Source of the DNA: an uncultured SAR86 cluster bacterium
Lineage (GTDB): Bacteria; Pseudomonadota; Gammaproteobacteria; Magnimaribacterales; D2472
Length of the DNA stretch: 44,183 nucleotides
Direction of reading: 5' to 3'
Assembly (NCBI GenBank): GCA_902559885.1
Contig: CACEJU010000010.1
Coordinates: forward strand, 1-44,183
Notes under the pieces: generated by a model
What the model was told of the DNA's origin: nothing
Database searches by the model: none
What the model saw: the letters and a program-made list of their open reading frames with translations, nothing else
Made by a program: the position numbers and the translations under genes
Part shown: positions 39,075-44,183 of the stretch, piece by piece
How positions within the stretch are numbered: position 1 is the stretch's first letter
How the letters are laid out: every line of letters starts with the position of its first letter

Positions 39075-41489
39075 CTAAATTACAAAGTTAATAATTTTTT
39101 GCTTTATATAAATAATTTTTTTTATTTCTTTTCCATCAAGAAACTTCATTACATTTTCTTCTTGAGATGCAAGATCTTTTATTGATTCCTCTGACATTGA
39201 CTTATCAATGTTAATTTTTCCACGTAATTTTCCATTAACTTGAATTACAAGAGACACCATATCTGACTCAAGAAGATTCTCGTCATATTTTGGCCAAGAT
39301 TTTTCAATGCAATTTTGCGAGCCATTATAAAAATTGCACCATATTTGTTCGCATATATGTGGCGCAATTGGGAATAGACATTGCACAATTGAAACAACTG
39401 CTTCTTGTAAGCAAAATTTTTGTGATGGAGAGGCATCAGATTCAACAAAACTCTTTGGGATACTATTTAGAAGTTCCATTATGCTAGCTATTGCAGTATT
39501 AAATGCGTATCTAGTCTCAAAATCATCGGTAACCTTTTTAATTGTTTGATGTGTTTTATTTCTTAATTCTTTTTCTTCTTGAGTGAAGTTATTCGGTTCT
39601 GGTATATCTTCATACTTAAGCCCGTCACATAGGTTCCATAGTCTCTTTAGAAATCTAGATGCTCCTTCAACAGACTTATCAGACCATTCTAAGCTCTGTT
39701 CTGGAGGAGCAGTAAACATCATGTACAGCCTTATAGTATCTGCACCATATTTATCTATAAAGCTCTGAGGATCTACTGTATTCCCTTTGGATTTTGACAT
39801 TTTTGCCCCATCTTTTAGAACCATGCCCTGAGTTAGTAATTTTTTAAATGGCTCATCACCATCAACTAAGCCTAAATCTCTTAAAGCTTTATGAAAAAAT
39901 CTAGAATAAAGTAAATGCAAAATGGCATGCTCGATCCCGCCTATATAAAGATCAACCGGCAGCCAATAATTTGTATTTTCATCAAAGATTTCATCTTTAT
40001 TATCAGCAGAAGTAAATCTTGCGTAATACCATGATGAATCCATGAATGTATCAAATGTATCTGTTTCTCTGGTACCTTGATCTGCTGAATTTATAAAATC
40101 TTTATTTAAACTAAGAGGAGTTGGGCCTGAGCCAGCACTTAGCTTTGGCAGTATAACTGGAAGCTCATCCTCTGGTACTGGATAAGCTTGACCATCCTTA
40201 TAGGTCATAGGAATTGGGCAACCCCAATATCTTTGTCTGCTTACACCCCAGTCTCTTAATCTGTATTGGATTAGTTTAGACCCTAAATCAAGATCTTCTA
40301 ATTTATCTATAATCTTGCTTGATGCTTCTTCTGACAGCAGCTCATTAAATTCATCAGAATTAATTAGTAAGCCCTTATCAAGAATTGGTAGCTCATTTGA
40401 ATCATTGCCTATACTTATTACTTGATTGATTGGTAGATTATATTTGCTTGCAAAATCAAAGTCCCTTTGATCATGAGCGGGAACACCCATTACAACACCA
40501 GTTCCATATTCCATTAGAACAAAATTACCAATCCATAATGGTATTAAATCTTTTGTGAGAGGGTGTTCAACACTTAATCCTGTTTCAATACCAAGCTTTT
40601 CAGCTTTTGCCATATCCGCCTCAGCAGCTTTTATCTTTTTAGCCTCATCAAGAAAATTTCTTATATTCTCATTTTTTTCAGCTAACTTCTTTGCTATTTC
40701 ATGGCCTGGTGAAATTGCTAAAAAGCTAGCTCCAAAAATAGTATCAGGCCGAGTTGAAAATACTTTTAAAAAATCATTTGTACCATTAATTTTAAATTTT
40801 ATTTCAGCTCCTAAAGACTTGCCAATCCAATTTTTTTGCATTGTTTTTACGTTTTCTGGCCAATCTAAAGTATCAATTGAATCTAATAACTCATCAGCAT
40901 ATTTCGTAATCTTAATAAACCACTGGTCTATTTCTTTAATTTCAACCTTAGCTCCAGATCTCCAGCCCTTACCATCAATTACTTGCTCATTGGCAAGAAC
41001 GGTTTCATCAACAGGATCCCAATTAACCATTGATTTCTTTTTATAAACAAGTCCTTTTTCATAAAGTTTAGTGAATATTAGTTGCTCCCATTTATAGTAG
41101 TCTGAATCACACGTTTGTAATTCTTTTGACCAATCATAACTAAGACCAAGACTATTCAGCTGTGATTTCATATTTTCGATATTTGATTTTGTCCATTCTT
41201 CGGGACTAACTTCATTCGCTATGGCTGCATTTTCTGCTGGAAGACCAAATGCATCCCAACCCATGGGCTGAAAAACATTAAAATTTTGCATTCTTTTATA
41301 TCTAGAAACTACGTCCCCAATTGTGTAGTTTCTAACATGACCCATATGTAGCTTGCCTGACGGATAAGGGAACATGGATAAACAGTAAAATTTTTCTCTT
41401 TTATCAATTTGTGCTTGATATCTTTTTTCAGTATCCCATTTATCTTGGATATTTTTTTCTATAATGGCTGGGTTATATTCATTTCTCAT
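39075..41489 (-). CDS. leuS: Leucyl-tRNA synthetase
   Basis: The 804-residue class I enzyme charges tRNA-Leu. HMGH is at 48-51 ([15 protein letters not shown]), the CP1 editing domain follows with [13 protein letters not shown] and [19 protein letters not shown], then WYYARF and KMSKSKGN near residue 565. The anticodon-binding and C-terminal domains end with [11 protein letters not shown]. The length is slightly under the 860 of E. coli. Its start overlaps the accC end by 11 bp, so it continues the acc operon. Confidence 0.97.
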   Translation of the reverse strand: MRNEYNPAIIEKNIQDKWDTEKRYQAQIDKREKFYCLSMFPYPSGKLHMGHVRNYTIGDVVSRYKRMQNFNVFQPMGWDAFGLPAENAAIANEVSPEEWTKSNIENMKSQLNSLGLSYDWSKELQTCDSDYYKWEQLIFTKLYEKGLVYKKKSMVNWDPVDETVLANEQVIDGKGWRSGAKVEIKEIDQWFIKITKYADELLDSIDTLDWPENVKTMQKNWIGKSLGAEIKFKINGTNDFLKVFSTRPDTIFGASFLAISPGHEIAKKLAEKNENIRNFLDEAKKIKAAEADMAKAEKLGIETGLSVEHPLTKDLIPLWIGNFVLMEYGTGVVMGVPAHDQRDFDFASKYNLPINQVISIGNDSNELPILDKGLLINSDEFNELLSEEASSKIIDKLEDLDLGSKLIQYRLRDWGVSRQRYWGCPIPMTYKDGQAYPVPEDELPVILPKLSAGSGPTPLSLNKDFINSADQGTRETDTFDTFMDSSWYYARFTSADNKDEIFDENTNYWLPVDLYIGGIEHAILHLLYSRFFHKALRDLGLVDGDEPFKKLLTQGMVLKDGAKMSKSKGNTVDPQSFIDKYGADTIRLYMMFTAPPEQSLEWSDKSVEGASRFLKRLWNLCDGLKYEDIPEPNNFTQEEKELRNKTHQTIKKVTDDFETRYAFNTAIASIMELLNSIPKSFVESDASPSQKFCLQEAVVSIVQCLFPIAPHICEQIWCNFYNGSQNCIEKSWPKYDENLLESDMVSLVIQVNGKLRGKINIDKSMSEESIKDLASQEENVMKFLDGKEIKKIIYIKQKIINFVI

Positions 41490-42828
41490 TTTTTAGAAAC
41501 TCGTTTTCCAGGTAATTAATAGTATGTTTGTTTTTTACAAAAGTCTCATCAACGAGTAGTTCCTGATGAAGAGAATGATTTGTTTTAATGCCATCTATGA
41601 AGAATTCATCAAGCGCACTTAACATCCTTTTAATTGCAGATTCTCTATGATTTGCCAAAGTAATAATTTTAGATAAAAGCGAGTCATAATATGGCGGGAC
41701 TATGTAACCCCCATAAATATGTGAATCATACCTAATCCCAAAACCACCAGGAATATGCATTTTTGTTATTTGACCCGGTGAAGGTTGAAAAGTTTCTGGA
41801 TCTTCAGCATTAATTCGGCATTCAATTGCATGACCTTTAAAATTAATATTTTTTTGCTCTAAAGTCATTTTCATGCCTAATGCAATTCTTAGTTGAGCTT
41901 TTACTATGTCATAACCAGTAATCATCTCAGTAACTGGATGCTCAACTTGTATTCTTGTGTTCATCTCTATGAAATAAAATTCATTATTTTCATACAAAAA
42001 TTCAAGCGTTCCTGCTCCTTCATATTTAATTTTTTTGCATAGATTAATGCATGCATCAAGAGTTTCATTAAGACTATCTTCGTTAAGGTTTAGCGCAGGA
42101 GCTTCTTCAATAATTTTTTGATGCCTTCTTTGCATACTGCAGTCTCTTGTTCCAAGATGAATAGCATTTCCTTTTCCATCCCCAACCACCTGAATCTCAA
42201 CATGTCGTGGATTTTCTATAAATTTTTCAAGATATATCTTTTCATTACCAAAAGCATTTTTTGCCTCTTGCATGGTAATTTGAGCAGATGAAATCAATTC
42301 ATTTTCACTTTTTACAATCCTCATACCTCTACCACCACCGCCAGCAGTAGCTTTTATCATGATTGGATATCCAATGTCAGCAGCAATTTTTTTAAAAGAA
42401 TCTTCATCCTCAGGGATATCTTCCTTGTAACCAGGTACTGTTTGAATGCCTGCTGATTCTGCAAGATATTTAGCAGTAATTTTGTCTCCCATCTGCCTAA
42501 TAATTTCAGCTGAAGGCCCTATAAACTTAAACCCACTTTTCTCACATTTTTCTGCAAAATCCGCATCTTCTGCCAAGAAACCATATCCTGGATATATTGC
42601 ATTTACTTCAGTAAGCTCTGCAGCAGAAAGAATTGCAGGAATATTTAGGTAACTATTAAGAGGTTGAGCAGGGCCGATACAAACAGACTCATCTGCAAAC
42701 CTGAGGTGTTTTAATTCTTTGTCAGCTGATGAATATACAGCAACAGTGAGAATACCTAATTCTTTGCAAGCCCTAAGAGCACGTAATGCTATTTCGCCTC
42801 TATTTGCGATGAGAACCTTATGTGTCAT
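41479..42828 (-). CDS. accC: Acetyl-CoA carboxylase, biotin carboxylase subunit
   Basis: The 449-residue ATP-grasp enzyme carboxylates the biotin of AccB with bicarbonate, the first step of fatty acid synthesis. It has the N-terminal [14 protein letters not shown], the glycine-rich ATP loop [32 protein letters not shown], and [15 protein letters not shown] with the catalytic Arg. The length matches E. coli AccC (449). It is 2 bp behind accB; prmA, often next, is replaced by leuS. Confidence 0.97.
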   Translation of the reverse strand: MTHKVLIANRGEIALRALRACKELGILTVAVYSSADKELKHLRFADESVCIGPAQPLNSYLNIPAILSAAELTEVNAIYPGYGFLAEDADFAEKCEKSGFKFIGPSAEIIRQMGDKITAKYLAESAGIQTVPGYKEDIPEDEDSFKKIAADIGYPIMIKATAGGGGRGMRIVKSENELISSAQITMQEAKNAFGNEKIYLEKFIENPRHVEIQVVGDGKGNAIHLGTRDCSMQRRHQKIIEEAPALNLNEDSLNETLDACINLCKKIKYEGAGTLEFLYENNEFYFIEMNTRIQVEHPVTEMITGYDIVKAQLRIALGMKMTLEQKNINFKGHAIECRINAEDPETFQPSPGQITKMHIPGGFGIRYDSHIYGGYIVPPYYDSLLSKIITLANHRESAIKRMLSALDEFFIDGIKTNHSLHQELLVDETFVKNKHTINYLENEFLKNEK

Positions 42829-42830
42829 GA

Positions 42831-43271
42831 TTATTTTATAATTATTATAGATTGACCAAATTCAACCGGCTGACCATCTTCAACTTCTATAGATTGAATC
42901 ACACCACTATAATCAGATTTAATTTCATTCATCATCTTCATTGCCTCAATGATGCATAAAACATCACCTGCTTCCACAGAATCACCAACCTTTATAAATG
43001 GATCTTTATCAGGTGCAGGTTTTCTATAAAATGTTCCAACTATCGGAGACGTTACAACATTTCCTTCAATTTTCTTCTCTTCAACTATTTCTTCATTTTG
43101 TACAGAAATTTGAGGAGTTGAAATAGGAGCTTGCGAAACAACACTATCAACTCTTGCAAAAGAACCCCCTCTTGAAATTTTTACTGATTCCTCGCCTTGC
43201 GTTACTTCAATCTCATTGAGATCAGACTCTTGGAGCATCTCTATAAGTTTTTTTATTTTTCTTATATCCAT
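42831..43271 (-). CDS. accB: Biotin carboxyl carrier protein of acetyl-CoA carboxylase
   Basis: A 146-residue carrier with an N-terminal helical part ([32 protein letters not shown]), a flexible Ser/Pro/Gln/Glu-rich linker at about 41-70 and the biotinyl domain (about 72-146). Lys112 in EAMKMMNEI is biotinylated. [18 protein letters not shown] includes the thumb region. It is sandwiched between aroQ and accC with 2-bp gaps. Confidence 0.97.
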   Translation of the reverse strand: MDIRKIKKLIEMLQESDLNEIEVTQGEESVKISRGGSFARVDSVVSQAPISTPQISVQNEEIVEEKKIEGNVVTSPIVGTFYRKPAPDKDPFIKVGDSVEAGDVLCIIEAMKMMNEIKSDYSGVIQSIEVEDGQPVEFGQSIIIIK

Positions 43272-43273
43272 AT

Positions 43274-43705
43274 TTACTTCTCTTTGTTAATGATATTTTC
43301 AAGTGCGTATTGATATCCAAGCGGACCCATACCGCAAATAACTCCGCTAGCAATATCTGAGAAAAAAGAATGATGTCTAAATTCTTCTCTAGAGAAGATA
43401 TTTGATAAGTGAACTTCATAAAAGGGTATGCCTACAGCTAACAGCGCATCTCTAATTGATACACTAGTGTGTGTAAATGCTCCTGGATTTATAATAATTC
43501 CATCTATATCATTTAGAGCGGATTGAATTTTATCAACTATTTCATGCTCAGCATTGCTCTGGAAAAAGGATATGTTTAATGCATTTTTTTCTGCAATTGC
43601 TCTCAAGTTTTCCTCTATATCAGATAGCTTTGTATTCCCATAGTGATCCTTCTCTCTAGTTCCAAGAAGATTTAAATTTGGCCCATTTATAACTAATACG
43701 TTCAT
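43274..43705 (-). CDS. aroQ: Type II 3-dehydroquinate dehydratase
   Basis: The 143-residue dodecameric enzyme forms 3-dehydroshikimate in aromatic amino acid synthesis. [17 protein letters not shown] carries the catalytic Arg and Tyr on the flexible loop, [17 protein letters not shown] the substrate site, and [17 protein letters not shown] the catalytic His region. The order dsbD-aroQ-accB-accC is the usual gammaproteobacterial one. Confidence 0.97.
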   Translation of the reverse strand: MNVLVINGPNLNLLGTREKDHYGNTKLSDIEENLRAIAEKNALNISFFQSNAEHEIVDKIQSALNDIDGIIINPGAFTHTSVSIRDALLAVGIPFYEVHLSNIFSREEFRHHSFFSDIASGVICGMGPLGYQYALENIINKEK

Positions 43706-43726
43706 TTTTTAGGATTTTAACAGAAA

Positions 43727-44167
43727 TTAGAGGATTTTTAGAGAATTTATGTGAATTTTTTTTGTAATTATTGGATAGCAGTATTTACCATCATGGCATC
43801 CTTGATAAGACAGAAGAATAGTATCATCAATAATGTTATCAGTGAATATATTTATATTCATTTGATTAATGTATATATCACTCTCACCAAAAAATTCATC
43901 TACTGTTTTTTCCATGCCATAGCTTTCAATGTTGAAGGGTAATTTTTCTTTTTTATCTGTAACAAGGTCAATGCTGCTTGCATATAAATAATGATCTTCA
44001 GCTATTTCAAAGAAGATTTTTATCATACCAGTATCAGGTTTTATTAATCTTAGTTTAAAAGCTTCAGATTCTTTAAGGTAATTTTGATTTAAAAGAATGT
44101 TTTCTGCAAAAAGATTAAAGCCATAAAAAGGCAGAATCAATAATAAAGTTTGTAATCCTCTCAACAT
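43727..44167 (-). CDS. DsbD alpha (N-terminal periplasmic) domain only
   Basis: A 146-residue protein with a signal peptide (about 1-21, ending FAE) and a single immunoglobulin-like domain. Cys124 and Cys130 in YQGCHDGKYCYP match the redox pair of E. coli DsbD alpha, which passes electrons to DsbC and DsbG. It stops at residue 146; the eight-helix beta domain and the thioredoxin-like gamma domain of normal DsbD (about 570 aa) are missing, and only 21 bp separate it from aroQ. So it either works with a separate CcdA-like carrier or is a remnant. The placement before aroQ-accBC is the normal dsbD locus. Confidence 0.8.
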   Translation of the reverse strand: MLRGLQTLLLILPFYGFNLFAENILLNQNYLKESEAFKLRLIKPDTGMIKIFFEIAEDHYLYASSIDLVTDKKEKLPFNIESYGMEKTVDEFFGESDIYINQMNINIFTDNIIDDTILLSYQGCHDGKYCYPIITKKIHINSLKIL

Positions 44168-44183
44168 GAAACAATATATTAAG

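Noticed and set aside
40555..41046. 163-residue open frame antisense to leuS
   Set aside because: Hydrophobic, Ser/Phe-rich translation typical of an antisense shadow inside leuS.

Overview
The window looks like chromosomal DNA of a streamlined, AT-rich marine gammaproteobacterium, most likely the SAR86 clade. The best evidence is the proteorhodopsin at 14117-14872, whose signal peptide, retinal-pocket motifs and C-terminus read like the SAR86 proteorhodopsins. The genome is compact: genes often overlap by 1-26 bp, convergent genes abut or overlap, no non-coding gap reaches 300 bp, and several starts are TTG or GTG. I see no phage, transposon, integron or CRISPR array. The species call is my inference from remembered protein sequences; I ran no search.

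Left part (1-8279): the N-terminus of an M23/OapA-type peptidase runs off the left edge behind putA (proline to glutamate). tyrS is divergent from putA and is followed by a broken YciC-like membrane protein gene. A lone tRNA-Ile(GAT) with its own promoter and a membrane-anchored sulfatase come next. Then pssA and psd, on the minus strand, make phosphatidylethanolamine.

Accessory block (8390-14071): five tightly packed minus-strand genes encode a DhlA-like haloalkane dehalogenase homologue, two glutathione S-transferase-fold proteins, a DUF2855 protein and a nitronate monooxygenase. A short-chain dehydrogenase is divergent from them. This is the best candidate in the window for an undescribed metabolic system, probably detoxification or use of an electrophilic or halogenated compound. 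No substrate can be read from the sequence.

Light and oxidative stress block (14117-18186): a green-type proton-pumping proteorhodopsin, the catalase-peroxidase katG, and a divergent oxyR that keeps both redox cysteines. Two clear intrinsic terminators separate these units.

Housekeeping (18224-31019): coaD, mutM, tolC, then divergent thiC-parE-parC-DUF2244, PPi-dependent phosphofructokinase, mpl, a Lon-N-domain protein and a small membrane protein. The tolC/thiC gap holds a perfect palindrome identical to the TyrR/PhhR box consensus, with each arm placed as a possible -35 element. No TPP riboswitch precedes thiC.

Right part (31101-44183): a seven-gene elongasome/cell-wall operon (rsfS-rlmH-mrdA-rodA-mltB-dacC-dat) converges on a seven-gene minus-strand operon (dsbD alpha domain-aroQ-accB-accC-leuS-lptE-holA). 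In most gammaproteobacteria leuS-lptE-holA-nadD-rsfS-rlmH-mrdA-rodA-mltB-rlpA-dacA are collinear. Here the two halves face each other and nadD and rlpA are absent, so a local inversion with gene loss is the simplest reading. The DsbD homologue consists of the periplasmic alpha domain only.
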